From assembly GCA_963920665.1 (NCBI GenBank), contig OY987273.1, positions 11,410,501 to 11,474,500 on the forward strand: 64,000 bases of DNA, given 5' to 3'. This document shows positions 34,827-45,018 of this stretch, in pieces (position 1 is the first letter of the stretch; each line of letters starts with the position of its first letter). The notes beneath the pieces are model-generated. The model had not been told where the DNA came from, searched no databases, and saw nothing but the letters and a program-made list of their open reading frames with translations. The position numbers were made by a program, and so were the translations under genes. Origin of the DNA: Straminergon stramineum (lineage: Eukaryota > Streptophyta > Bryopsida > Hypnales > Calliergonaceae).

Positions 34827-35573
34827 GTGCCCAGGAATGTGCCTCCCGAACTTCCTCCACCGCGGAGGAAATGGCTGAACATTGTCTTCGACTTGAACGG
34901 CATACTTTGTCAAATGGCGATGAAGTCCTACGGGGAGAAATTCAAACCATACAAGCTCGAAGACAATGTTCTCTGCCACAGAAATCCCACGATCATCGCA
35001 CCCAAGGCGATATTCGCTCGGCAAAATCTGGGTGAATTCCTCCGGCGGGTTTCGGCGATCGTGGATAGGGTCTTAGTGTGGACCACGATGTTCAAGCGTA
35101 ACGGAGAACCCATCGCTAGACACTTGTTCAACAGTTGTAGAACACCCTACGATATACCCAGTCAGGAACAGTGCAAAAAGATGGAGTACTCTCCAGGGAA
35201 GTTCTTTCATCTCGTTGAGAAAGTGCATTGTTTGAAAGTGCTCTCCAAGACCTTGTTCTACAATCCGAGTGGAAGCACGTCCTTCACCTTGGATAATACA
35301 CTCCTCATTGACGACTCTCCGAGCAAGAGTGTTTGCAATGAGAATGGGAATGCCATATTCCTAGACACTTGGATGCACCATAATCGTAGAGACGACGTCC
35401 TCCTGGGGGAACTTCTGCCATGGCTCAAACGTCTAGATTCGAATTGCCAACCGGGCCAATTGCAGACATACGTCGAGGAAAACCGCATTGGTTTGAATCC
35501 ATTGGGAGTCGGGGACTACAAGGTGGAGTCACTCATAGACGGGATGAGAATCATCGAAGGTCATGGGTTCTAG
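34827..35573 (+). CDS. FCP1-like (HAD) domain exon of element A
   Basis: An intact frame of 248 codons, probably an exon beginning after AGG near 34850. WLNIVFDLNGILCQM is the motif I region of FCP1/SCP-type HAD phosphatases. DLNG replaces DxDxT, so the nucleophile Asp is kept and the general-acid Asp is Asn. Then come VDRVLVWTTMFKRNGEP (motif II region with Trp) and NTLLIDDSPSKSVCNENGNA-IFLDTW, which keeps the DD pair of motif IV. Plant proteins with a DLNG variant exist, and their activity is unclear. It ends LIDGMRIIEGHGF. The absence of stops contrasts with exons 1-3. Confidence 0.7.
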   Translation: MPRNVPPELPPPRRKWLNIVFDLNGILCQMAMKSYGEKFKPYKLEDNVLCHRNPTIIAPKAIFARQNLGEFLRRVSAIVDRVLVWTTMFKRNGEPIARHLFNSCRTPYDIPSQEQCKKMEYSPGKFFHLVEKVHCLKVLSKTLFYNPSGSTSFTLDNTLLIDDSPSKSVCNENGNAIFLDTWMHHNRRDDVLLGELLPWLKRLDSNCQPGQLQTYVEENRIGLNPLGVGDYKVESLIDGMRIIEGHGF

Positions 35574-35859
35574 ATACGAACTTTCGAGCATAGGCTTAAT
35601 CATAGAGCAAGGCCGACGTAGGAAGTATGCTGTAAAGTAGATTCTCTCTAGATGTGAGATAGCATTTTATGTATAGTCCTCGATTTGTATGCTACGATCT
35701 TCTATAAATAATATATTGAGCTCGCATTTCCCTTGAACCTTTGCCATGGGCTTAGGGGGTTCACTATCCATGTCTCCTATTCTCAATTGAAGATGCCTTT
35801 GCATTATATTTATTCGACGGTGGGTAATGTGGGTGGGCTTCTGGAATTTGCATGTATTG

Positions 35860-36467
35860 CAGGTTGGAAGAGTTCATTTTGTTGCACCACCGAAAAGGCA
35901 AAGGCTGACCAGGAGTCTGCTCTCTTTGGATCGGAAAGGTCACTCTCCAACCAGTCCAAATCCGAGGGGGGGAGTTGCAACACGATTCCGTATTCCAAGC
36001 CATACATGTTGCGATTTGCCACGGACGCCGCATTTGCGGCCATAGACTATTCCAGGGGGGACGTGGAAGAAGGCGTCATGGACAACCCCCCGAGTCGCAG
36101 ACCTGTCAGGACTCCCATCTGCTCTCCTTCACCGTTGAAACGGGCATCCTCGACCCGAGGGGACTCGTTCTCCCCTGCTCCACAGACTGATGCTGCAACC
36201 AGTCGTGAATTGGACCTACCACTAGACGAACCGGCAAGTTGTCCTCGGCTCGAGGATGCACTTCAATCATCGCTCGCAATTCAGCACCTTCCTAATGACA
36301 TTGCCGGATGTAAGGCGACGCCTGCATTTGACCATGAGACAACGAGTGCATTGCCCTTGCCCATGATTGATGCTCTTGGACCTCGGCTCCAAGATAAACT
36401 GCCTCATCCCTCGCTGTCTGTTGGAGCCAGACGATCTCCTTCTACCGACAGTCTCTTCCGACAATGA
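35860..36467 (+). pseudogene. C-terminal low-complexity coding stretch of element A
   Basis: A plus-strand frame open to 36467 reads ESALFGSERSLSNQSKSEGG and on, then Pro/Ser-rich sequence with SSTRGDS, CPRLEDALQ and GPRLQDKL. These three are the translations of degenerate 19-bp palindromes at 36145, 36240 and about 36370. A possible acceptor (TTGCAG) is at 35860. Whether it belongs to the same transcript as the FCP1-like exon is uncertain. Confidence 0.35.
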
Positions 36468-37267
36468 ATTTTCAAAGATCACAGGCGGTCGCTGGACTCC
36501 AAAACAGATGGGGCTCGACTTCCATACGTGGACAATGTCAATGCAATGCTACCGAGGCTACCTCCTCGAGGGGCAAAATCACTTTCCACTTCAGAGGTGC
36601 CTCAAGCTACTCGAAGGCCAAAGTGGAAAGACAATGGATCTCAAAGTTTGGATATGTGCGGCACATTGGATGGTGGAAGTGGGAGACACTATCATTCTTG
36701 ACGCGATGATATCTTTAAAGGTCTAGCAAAGATAAAAGCAATGGAAGCAACCAAAAGCAATAGCATAGCCAATAGCGATGCCTAGGTGACCAACTGAAGT
36801 TTCTCAAGCCAAAGAAACTTCGGGGTCTCTTTTACTATTAATAGCATGGAAAATAATCACAAAAAAATACCTAAAGTAGTTCAATACTCTTACATGTACG
36901 GTAACACTCCTTGTTACTACTTACATTCTAGGCAATTGTTTGCCTTCATAATTCAATCACTTCAAAGTACACTGAACAAAAAGTTACATACTCTTTGTGT
37001 ATTCAATCTCCCAAATAAGTCAAACGGATTGAATTGAAATTCACTTGCATTTCATTTTTCCAAGGACTTTGGTACATTCTTCAATGAACTTCTTAATATG
37101 TCTTTTCATGAGTTGTTGCAATCGATGCAATTCGACTCACTTGTTTTAAGTCATTTGAACCCAACCCTTATTCAAAACTATGTGTCCTTGGTCTTTATTG
37201 TTGGGTTCAACAACTAATACCTCAATGAAGCTTCGCACTCGTTTTTCAAAGTCTCAAAATAACCATA
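36468..37267. other. Right subterminal part of element A, no gene
   Basis: A short open frame tail near 36.5-36.7 kb, then AT-rich DNA. No palindrome copies are seen here. It ends in the right inverted repeat. Confidence 0.5.
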
Positions 37268-37294
37268 TTGTCTCAATTTAACAAATAAGGCCTT
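37268..37294 (-). repeat. Element A right terminal inverted repeat
   Basis: Reads TTGTCTCAATTTAACAAATA-AGGCCTT on the plus strand, the inverse of 18499-18525 at 26 of 27 positions. A related GTCTCAAAAT lies 15-20 bases inside. Confidence 0.8.
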
Positions 37295-37344
37295 CAGGTG
37301 CATCAGGAGATCTCCTGGAGTCTCAGGTTGAAGGTGGAACATTT

Positions 37345-37745
37345 GACACCAAAATCGCTGCCAACATTTTGGAGGATACTCTAGTAGACCTGAGGCAAAT
37401 GAGTCCGAAGGTTGGCATAGTGAAGGTGAATCCATTCATAGCTGTTCCGCAGGCTGGACTGACTTATGCAAAGAGACTCTCTATAAGGAATAGGTTTAAG
37501 GATCTTGTTGATTTGCCAAGTCACCATGCACATATTACCAAGGATCCCATGAGTAAATCTTCTTGTGACATTCAAGCCACGTGGGAGGCCACCAATTTTA
37601 TGTATCAAAGCATTGTTGATATCACCTTTGACCGTATACCGTAGGCAACAGAGGAGGAGATCTTTGAATCTAGGGCTACTTTGTCTTCCAAGGTTTATGA
37701 AGCAAAAGTAAATCGGACTAGAGAGAACGATACCCAAGGTGCTTG
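37345..37745 (+). pseudogene. Element B coding relic upstream of FCP1-like domain
   Basis: A plus-strand frame reads LEDTLVDLRQMSPKVGIVKV-NPFIAVPQAG and RFKDLVDLPSHHAHITKDPM, then a TAG at 37642 and ATEEEIFESRATLSSKVYEA. The family is unknown. The TAG fits a former Gln. It begins right after the first GAGATCTC palindrome and the end of element A, so its own 5' part may have been cut off by the junction. Confidence 0.4.
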
Positions 37746-37783
37746 AGGTGACATCCTCTGTATTTTTATGGATTTGATTTCAA

Positions 37784-38494
37784 TTGAATACCGATTTCGG
37801 TGGACTTATGTCTAACTTCGCTATGGTATTCTGTATTGCCGATTGCCTTGGTCCTTTGACGACAGTTCCGGGGACACCCCAAAAGGTACCTCACCAAAAC
37901 TATACAGTGATTCTGGACTTGAATGGAGTTATCCTTCACAGGTCGTATTTCCGTAATAAACTTCATGTTAAGCGTTGGCTGGGTGTCACGACCTTCCTTA
38001 ATTGGTTGTGTGGAAAAGCAGAAGTTGCATTCTAGAGCAATGTAACTCCTCGAAACGTAAATGACTTATTAGACATTATCCTTGCAGATGCTTCCTTCGG
38101 TCATGGAGATGTAATTTGTCTAGATCAAGAGGCATGCACAAAGACCAAGTACAAGGCCCCAACTGCACTGCATAAGCCAATCTTTCTAAAGGATCTTACG
38201 ATTTTTGCGCGAGCTCCTGGTTTATCGACACTAGAGAACATTCTGCTAATTGACGACAATCCAATAAAGAACATCAGGAATGATCCACACAATGCTATTT
38301 TTCTTGAGTCCTTTTGTGGTGATTCCAATGACAACTATCTTCGTATGTAGTTGATCCCTTGGCTTGATGGTCTTTTTAAGTCAAATGAGAAGGTTCTAGT
38401 ATATATGAAGAATGACCCGCTTTTTGGTGGACAACAAGGTGTCGACCCGTTATCCAATGAGGGCTTCGCAATCATTACCGGGATAATGTGTTGA
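37784..38494 (+). pseudogene. FCP1-like (HAD) domain of element B
   Basis: A frame with TAG at 38033 and 38348 ends in TGA at 38492. YTVILDLNGVILHRS is motif I with DLNG, the same Asp-to-Asn change as in element A. CGKAEVAF-stop-SNVTPRNVND is the motif II region, where the stop replaces the conserved Trp (TTCTGG to TTCTAG). TLENILLIDDNPIKNIRNDP-HNAIFLESF is motif IV with both Asp. It ends LSNEGFAIITGIMC, like the tail of the element A domain. It is clearly homologous to 34827-35573 but diverged, so it is a different gene and not a recent copy. Confidence 0.7.
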
Positions 38495-39225
38495 TCCCTG
38501 TTTTCCTCAGGCTTCATTGAGAGATCTCCCGTTATTGTAAATTCTAATGTAAAACATTGACACTGTACATAGGCCTCAGTACATATTGATAATGAGATTG
38601 TAAATAATTGCACTTTTACATCGACTATAACAGAGAGGTGACTGTTAATGAAATTGTAAATAATTGCATTTTCCATCTAGTGTGAATTGCACATTACTTG
38701 TTAAGAAATGTAAAGTAATTGCACTTTTATTCTCATTGTGAATTGCATTTGTTTTTTTCTCCTCAGTTTTATGTTTTATTTGTATTCCATCCAGAGCTTT
38801 TTTCCCGTGCACGTCATTCCTTAGCTATTCTTTACATTTCTTGTACAAAGATACTTAAATGGTGGATAGTTTCCAGAATTTATTTGTAATTTGTAGTTTA
38901 CCTCTACAACATTCCATTTGAGAAATGGTGAGTTTTCCCTATTTTCAGCCAGTACTAGAAATAGTTCTCCTGAGTTTTGTCTATTCTTACTTCATGGGGA
39001 GATCTCCCGTTTCTTACAGGTGCTAAAAAATGTGATTAACCACTCTTACTTCATCCGGAGATCTCCTGTTGTTAGAAGGTGCTAAGCAATGCAATTGTTC
39101 GCTATCATTTCATTGGGAGACCTCCTGGTGCTAACAGGTTCTTTGTGAATTGAGTATCTTCATGAGCTTCATCGAGAGATCTCCCGTTGTTTGGAGGTTT
39201 TCCTTATTTGATGAGTTTGGTTGAC

Positions 39226-39696
39226 GCAGAAGGCGGTTCTCGTTGTTCTTACAAGTGCTTTATACGTAGAAGGCGGCGTTTCGAATCTTCCACGGAGAAT
39301 CATTGTACCTGTTGGTTTTTGTGGCTTTCTTAAACAATTGGTTGAAGATACTCGCTGTGGGTTGTATTTCTCCATGAATGTTCTTGCCATGGCAGCGCTT
39401 TTGTAGCGTCTTCTCCCATAGAGTACTTTGAAGAGTTTCCTCTATATTGTTGGTGTGGACAACCCTAAGAAGAATGACCCCTATCCAAACTGTGGTGAAT
39501 TACTGAAGCTTATCTTAGGTAGCCCTAGAGAGCGCAGTATTCTTTGGAATCAAACTATAGTTCTACTTGAGTTAGATCCTCTTAAGTGGCCACATGATCG
39601 TGTGGTAGGACCTTCCATACTTGCAAGGGCCGATCTTCTTCCTTTGAGATGGGAGCATTTGTGCTATGGAGTAAAGGAGCTAATTGCTCGGACTTA
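39226..39696 (+). pseudogene. Second, degenerate FCP1-like relic in element B
   Basis: A frame with TAG at 39404 and 39419 reads PRRIIVPVGFCGFLKQLVED, CGLYFSMNVLAMAALL, then LKSFLYIVGVDNPKKNDPYP, KLILGSPRERSILWNQTIVL and LDPLKWPHDRVVGPSILARA. The order of hydrophobic strands and a NPKKND-YPNCGELLKLI segment follow the FCP1 pattern (VWG-D ... P ... K-L ... NT-L-DDSP-K). Every catalytic residue is gone (VPVGFCG for DLDGT, LELDP for DDSP). The assignment is tentative. Confidence 0.35.
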
Positions 39697-39899
39697 AAAC
39701 GGAGTACAGGTAGAACGTCCTTCAGTCATGGTGATTATGCAATGAGTGTGGTTTATGCATTCAAAGAAGCCATAGGGCCACTTGTCATTTCATTTTCAAT
39801 CATGCACCCATTGTCTTTTCATCTTGAATCATGGGCATGGGCCATGGATTGTCTACAAACTCTCTGAATGCATATTATGTTCTAAGGGAAGTTGAACTG

Positions 39900-40640
39900 A
39901 GAGAGGTTCTACCTACACTATGGACTAGTTTGGATTCTATAGGTCAGGCCTTTAGTTCTTTCTAAAGGCAACTTTTGTTATTTTCTATATCAATATGAAT
40001 AAATTGTGGTGAATCCACCTTACCTTTCAGTTACTTTCTAGTTTTATTCATTTGCACTAGAAGTTTATATTTGCATTTGCCTTGTCATTTTCTATGTTCT
40101 CTTTTACTGTAAGAGGTTGAGTGCAGGAATCATATCGGGAGATTTTTGGTTCCTAATTATGCGTGGGAATACTAATAGGGGAAATGAGACCTCATAGTTC
40201 TAGTTGAATAATAACCGTTTTTATTGGTTTCATGCCACACTTATAGTCCTTGTCTCTTGGATTTGCACTACATCAAGAAATCTCCCGATGATTCGTCTTA
40301 ATTACTATGTAAAATTCAAAATTCTAGGGTTGAATAATTGAATTGTCCTAGTTATAATGTTTCTTGTCCCCTTTTTGTGTGTGAACATGGTCTACTTGAC
40401 TCTTTTCTTCCCCCTTTCATAGGCATTGGGGTCTCCTAATCCATAGCAATGGGAGGTCTCCTGATGACTTCTCCCATGACATAGTCAAAAAGTCCTCCTA
40501 AAGTTCAAAAGTAGTTAAATTTTCAAAGGCATGGAAAGCATCCGAGAATAGAGAGGGCAGTGCAAATGATCCCTCAAAAATTCATGGCGTGAAGCGCATG
40601 AGCATTCTCTTCAAATTGCCATATTGGAAGGTAAGCCTCG
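39900..40640. other. Right part of element B, no gene
   Basis: AT-rich stretch with the last GAGATCTC-type sites (40276, 40450). The motif family changes to the element C type (GTGACTT/AAGTCAC) from about 40660, so the B/C border lies between. Confidence 0.4.
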
Positions 40641-40906
40641 ATTTACAACTACAAGTTTTGTATAGAAAATGATATGTGACTTTGACACCTCTTTTTCACA
40701 ACTACTAGGTTACTTCAAAGTTACACAAAAGTAGTGTTGAAGTAGCAGTGTCATTATGTGACTTTAAAGCGTCTCTGTTGCAACTTGGATGTGGGTAGCC
40801 AGGCCTCTAATTACTCAAGTGCATCTTCTTTGCTTTTGGCAAGAGGATCACTCATTACAACTTAAGTTGTTTTTTCTTGTGCTCATATTCAGGATCTTTT
40901 CATTCG

Positions 40907-41795
40907 CAACATGCTAGATGTCATGCACTACGAAATGAACTTGTCAAAGAATTTTCTAAAAACTATAACTGGGAAGAAGGACACTGTGAAGGTGAGGAGG
41001 GACTTGTAGAGGAGGAATGTGCGGAAGCACCTTTGGCTAACCCCACACCCTTGCAAAGCCAGTAAAATGGTGAAGCCAAGAGCCAGCTATGTATTGACAA
41101 AAGAGGAATTTGAAAAGTTTGCAAGGTGCATCAAGTCCCTGAAGACACCAACCGGGTATTCATCTGACCTTGGGAAGTGCATATGGAAGAAAAACTTTGA
41201 GGGCCTGAAATTCCACAACTACCACGTGTTGATGCATCAAGTTCTATCGCTAGCGCTACGTTGTCTGATGAAACTTGGGCCTTGCGTGGTTGTCATGCGA
41301 ATGTACAAGGTATTTCACCACTTGTACACCAAGGTTTACAATCCCAATGATTTTGCCTAACTAGAAGTTGATGTCGCCGAGAGCATGGCGTTACTTGAGA
41401 TTGAATTCCCCCCATCCTTCTTCGACATAATGACCCATCTATTGTACCATTTAGCTATGGAATTAGACTTGTGTGGACCAGTTAGTGCGAGGTGGATGTA
41501 TCCAATGGAGCAATACATGAAAATATTGAAGAACCATGTCCAAAATCTAGCCCGGCTTGAGGCGTGCATGGCTAAGGGATACTTGAAAGATGAATGCATC
41601 GGCTTCATTATTGAGTACCTCCAAAGGTTTGAATTCACGTAGAGACGAGTGTAGGACGAAGACAAAGAGTACGCGGATGCTAAGGAGGTCTTGCAAGGAG
41701 TAGGGAAGCCATATCTGATGACCACTGCGCTTCAAGACTTAGCACATGAGTATGTGCTGACAAATGCAACCATCATGGAAGATTTCTATGCGTGA
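40907..41795 (+). pseudogene. CACTA transposase TNP2, C-terminal half with DUF4218
   Basis: RNMLDVMHYEMNL corresponds to the conserved DVMHxEKN of TNP2. After a TAG (41010) come RRNVRKHLWL and SYVLTKEEFEKFARCIKSLK, TPTGYSSDLGK, KFHNYHVLMHQVL. After a TAA (41358) come LLEIEFPPSFFDIMTHLLYH and LCGPVSARWMYPMEQYMKIL, the hallmark of DUF4218 in CACTA transposases. Further TAG codons follow at 41640 and 41652. The strand is opposite to the N-terminal half at 43370-45018, so the gene appears split by an inversion. Confidence 0.85.
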
Positions 41796-42379
41796 GGGCC
41801 TCGTGTAACCATTTCATTGGATGGCAAGTCTTATTTATATAATTATGTAGTATTATTCACACGCGAAGATCCCTATACACTAGTACTGTAGTATATGGGA
41901 TTCACAGGCAAGACCCATAGCCCTCCTTAAGTATTGAAAGACTAATATTCAGTTGTCATTGAGTCCTGATAAAGTCATGTACTTGGCATGGAGTAATTCC
42001 CAGTAGTATAATACGACTTCTAGTTGACTTCTTGGAGTTGACTGGAAGTCATGATATTGTCTTGGCTTTCATGTGGAGTCCTACAATGTAGGTCCATGTG
42101 TAGCTTACGGTACTATGAACACTTTCATTCATGTAATATTTAATGATTTAAATGAATGGATCTTGCAATAAATGGAGGGATGAACAAAGTGCGAATCCAT
42201 CCACTCTAGCACTGGTGGATTGGATAGTGACTACTGTCTAGAATTCTAATTTGGATCTTCAGAAGCCAGAGGACCAAGATTGCTTATTGCTAAGCGCGAA
42301 GCGCGAAGCCATTCCAAAGAGCCAGGAGGTACTCCTGGATCACTACCTTTGGTAACTACTTCCATGTGGACAATGAAAC

Positions 42380-42838
42380 TAGTGTATGAATGCAAAGCTA
42401 CAACATTGGCATGGCGTCGGTTTTCAAATTGCCTGGTGAGAATATTGAGGACTTGCCCGTCAACTATGTAGGGGTGCTAAAAGATATATTGTTGTTGGAT
42501 TACGGAGGTCTCAATACACAGATCATTCTCCTACGATGTAACTGGATAAAGGCCTAAGACAATCATGGGAATACAACATATACCTGAGATGATGTTGGTT
42601 TCTTAGTTGTGAACTTTTGGTACATGTTACCTAGGATGGTAGAGCCCTTCATTTTCCCCAACCAGGCCATGCAAGTTTTTTTCTCAGATATTATAGAGAG
42701 ACTAGGATGGAAAGTCGTATTATGGAAAGAAGTAAGAACAAAGTGGGAGGTTGTGGATAGAACAGATGCCTTCATCACCACCATGCTAGAGAGTGCCGAC
42801 TTGATTGCTCTAGCAATTTGTCCCAATCCCCCATAGGT
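42380..42838 (+). pseudogene. CACTA transposase, DUF4216 part
   Basis: The text reads IGMASVFKLPGENIEDLPVN-YVGVLKDILLLDYG and TQIILLRCNWIKA. Broken frames follow, then VGFLVVNFWYMLPRMVEPFI and NQAMQVFFSDIIERLGWKVV. This matches the YYGVLxDIIELDY ... KCDW ... PFILASQAxQVFY order of DUF4216. It follows DUF4218 on the same strand as expected, with an intron-like gap that holds element C motif copies near 42010. Confidence 0.8.
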
Positions 42839-43369
42839 AGTGAATCTCATAGGGGCAATTGAATTGTCCGAGGAAGACAATATATTAGCATAGGAGTGAT
42901 ACTAGTCGTTATTGGGGTCACGCAACCATATCTAGTACTTCAGAGTGGTCTCCTCCCCTTCGTCTGAGGAGTCCCCACTTAGCCCTAGAGTGGTCACGCT
43001 AGTGTTGCATTCTTGAAGTGCACAGAATATGAGATTATTATCTCTAACCACCTTCCAGAGCTAAGTAAAAACCTCACTTCCAGTACGAGTTTTTGTTAGG
43101 GTATTCATTTGCTCTGTTCCACTTGAACGAGAAGTCATATTTCGGGACTTGGCATCATTCATATGGAACTCCAGAATGACTGATATGTCACTAAGCATAT
43201 TTGGCAGGAATTTGACATTGCCTATGTGGCCACGCCTGTGCTAACATGTCAACCCTTTGTGATTGAGTCATTTACCGGTTACTACAAGTCACTATTTGCT
43301 ACTAGTTTACACTTCTAGGCCACTTCCACGTGACTTTGTCTTGACTCTCATGTATATATAGTATTCCGC
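42839..43369. other. Inversion junction region and intron, no gene
   Basis: Non-coding stretch rich in the element C motif (43080-43340, including ACTTCCACGTGACTTTG). It lies between the two halves of the transposase and may contain the breakpoint. Confidence 0.45.
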
Positions 43370-45018
43370 CGCATACGCTAGTTGCTCCTCCACTATGATT
43401 GCCATTGGTTTAGGTTTGTTTTCCATGGCTCCATTAAAGTGGTTCTTCATTCATGTAGACTTGTATGGATGTTGCTCAGGTAACCACTGACATATCCCAC
43501 CATAGGTTTGCTTGCCAAGTTCTACTGAATGCTCAGCGCCCAAGTTTATGCCTCGCCATGAACATGCTGAATAGCCTTGATGGGAAAATCCTCCCACAGT
43601 TCCATAGCCAGGGAAGTCATATATTGTCCACAACAACATGGCATGAAGTTGAAATGCCTTGCAACCTACATCCTTTGTAACGTCGTATGCAGGAACTCCC
43701 AACCACAACTCCAACAACTCATCAACGATAGGCTGCAGGAATACGTCAAACACATCTAATGTCACGGACTCTTTCCCAGGAATTAAAAGAGTCAATAGCA
43801 CAAAGAATTTTTTTGTGCACAACCAAGGGGGAACATTGTAATTCAAGAAAAGAATTGGCCATGTTGACCAAAACGACCGGCTCTATTTGAACGGGTTCAC
43901 GCCATCTGTGGCCAATGCAAAGTGAACATTGCAAGGATCAGTAGCAAAAGTGGGGTCCACATTGTCATGGAATTGACACCAAGCTTTCGAATCACATGGA
44001 TGCCGAACAAGGCAATGCCCTCTTTTTTCAATATTGTAGTTCTCGTGATGCCAAACCATCAACTTGGATAGAGTTGGACTCTTGAACATTCACTATAGAT
44101 GTGGAATGATTGGAAAATGGCAGAGAACCTTCAGTGGGAAGGCCTTCCGATCTTCATCTATAAACCTACGCCCCCCACACTTTGGGTAGCGGATTGCATT
44201 AGCCTATTCCCCTCTAAATAGAATACAACCTCTTTCACAAGTGTGAATGGTGTTGTATGACAAACCCAACTTCTCTATAAGGGACTTTGTGGCGTGGTAA
44301 GTCTTAGACAAGGCATTATTCTCGGGGAGAAGATGCCGATTCAAGATGCTGAAGAGTTCATTCGTGTAGGTATTGCTAATACCATGCACCGTCCAGAGAT
44401 TCATCAATAACATCGTGGCAGCTAGTTTGCTGAACCTTGCGCCATCATATAGGGCATCCATGGATTGCTCTAGCGCAGATAGGTCGAAATTGTTACCCCC
44501 ATTGTTGTCATTATCCTTCTACTCTTTTGCACGTGGTGGGTCACGACACTCCTCACTCTTTGCAGTATCATCAACGTCTATCTCTCTACACTCTTCTTGG
44601 ATGGAATCTGCTATAGCAAAAGCGGACAGAACTTCTTCTTGAAATCTCTCTCCTGTGGATGGTGTGTCTTTGACAATGTGAGTTGCCTGGTCCACCATGC
44701 CTTGAACATCTATTGTGGCATCCAATTCCGTTGTGGGTTCCTCGGGCTCGTTCCAAAACTGCTCCTTCCACTCTTCATCAAAAGAGTCCGTGTTTCCCAG
44801 TCTCGTCCATCGCCATGACCAGGATCCTTGCCAAATTGGATCAGGTGGTCCCGTACATTCCGAATCAATAGTCTCTTACGGCCCTTGCATCTAGTGCAAG
44901 GACAGTGAATTCTCGTGAGGTTTAATTGTGAAGCCTTTTGCACCTCCCTCATCCACAATCTTTCATCTTGTAACTATTGCCTCTCAATACTAGAAAGGGG
45001 CCTTCTAGCAGGAATCAT
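43370..45018 (-). pseudogene. CACTA transposase TNP2, N-terminal half
   Basis: It starts at ATG 45018 (MIPARRPLSSIERQ, TAG, LQDERLWMREVQKAS). The transposase-associated domain follows (LTRIHCPCTRCKGRKRLLIR, then VRDHLIQFG). An acidic linker is broken by a TAG at 44519. Then come FSKLAATMLLMNLWTVHGIS and LPENNALSKTYHATKSLIEK, and after frame changes CDSKAWCQFHDNVDPTFATD, VHFALATDGVNPFK, WLCTKKFFVLLTLLIPG and VFLQPIVDELLELW. It ends near HPYKST, stop, MKNHFNGAMENKPKPMA. These are the successive blocks of Transposase_21. Frameshifts and stops make it inactive. Confidence 0.85.

Larger units (their letters stand above)
29630..36467 (+). pseudogene. Large multi-domain gene of element A, with GQHS, methylase-like and FCP1-like parts
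   Basis: The gene opens with ATG at 29630. Exon 1 (29630-31045) and exon 2 (31275-32600) join in phase 0 across a GT/AG intron (31046-31274). A second intron (32601-32806) leads to exon 3 (32807 to about 34040 or further). A separate intact frame at 34827-35573 holds an FCP1-like domain, and another coding stretch follows to 36467. The recognisable parts are, in order, an unknown N-terminus, a GQHSITAS motif, a methylase-like C-terminal half in exon 2, an acidic/coiled linker and the FCP1-like domain. The in-frame stops in exons 1-3 are 15 TAG, 2 TAA and 2 TGA by hand count. Palindromes lie in both introns and in exon 3. The exon links after 34.2 kb are guesses. Confidence 0.6.
18499..37294. 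mobile_element. Element A, 18.8 kb DNA transposon-like element
   Basis: The left end begins AAGGCCTTATTCGTTAAATT (18499 on). The inverse of the right end (37294 downward) begins AAGGCCTTATTTGTTAAATT. The two agree at 26 of 27 bases. A TTAAATTGAGACAA word repeats inside the left end (18576, and a partial at 18733). Between the ends lie a DUF7869-type gene on the minus strand, a large gene on the plus strand, and 19-bp palindromes in front of both. No clear target duplication is visible (AAA before, CAG after). The layout, with divergent genes and a shared repeat-filled control region, resembles autonomous CACTA or Mutator elements, but the family is not one I can name. Confidence 0.7.
37304..40463. 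promoter_or_regulatory. Element B palindrome family GGGAGATCTCCC
   Basis: The sites are a perfect CAGGAGATCTCCTG at 37304-37317, then 38519, 38996, 39055, 39114, 39173, 40276 and 40450, with half-like sites at 40136 and 40430. Between 38.5 and 39.2 kb five copies share flanks: ACTTCATNGGGAGATCTCCCGTTGTTA and, further on, AGGTGCTAA. They recur about every 60 bases at 38996-39187. They surround two FCP1-like relics. The motif differs entirely from that of element A. Confidence 0.8.
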
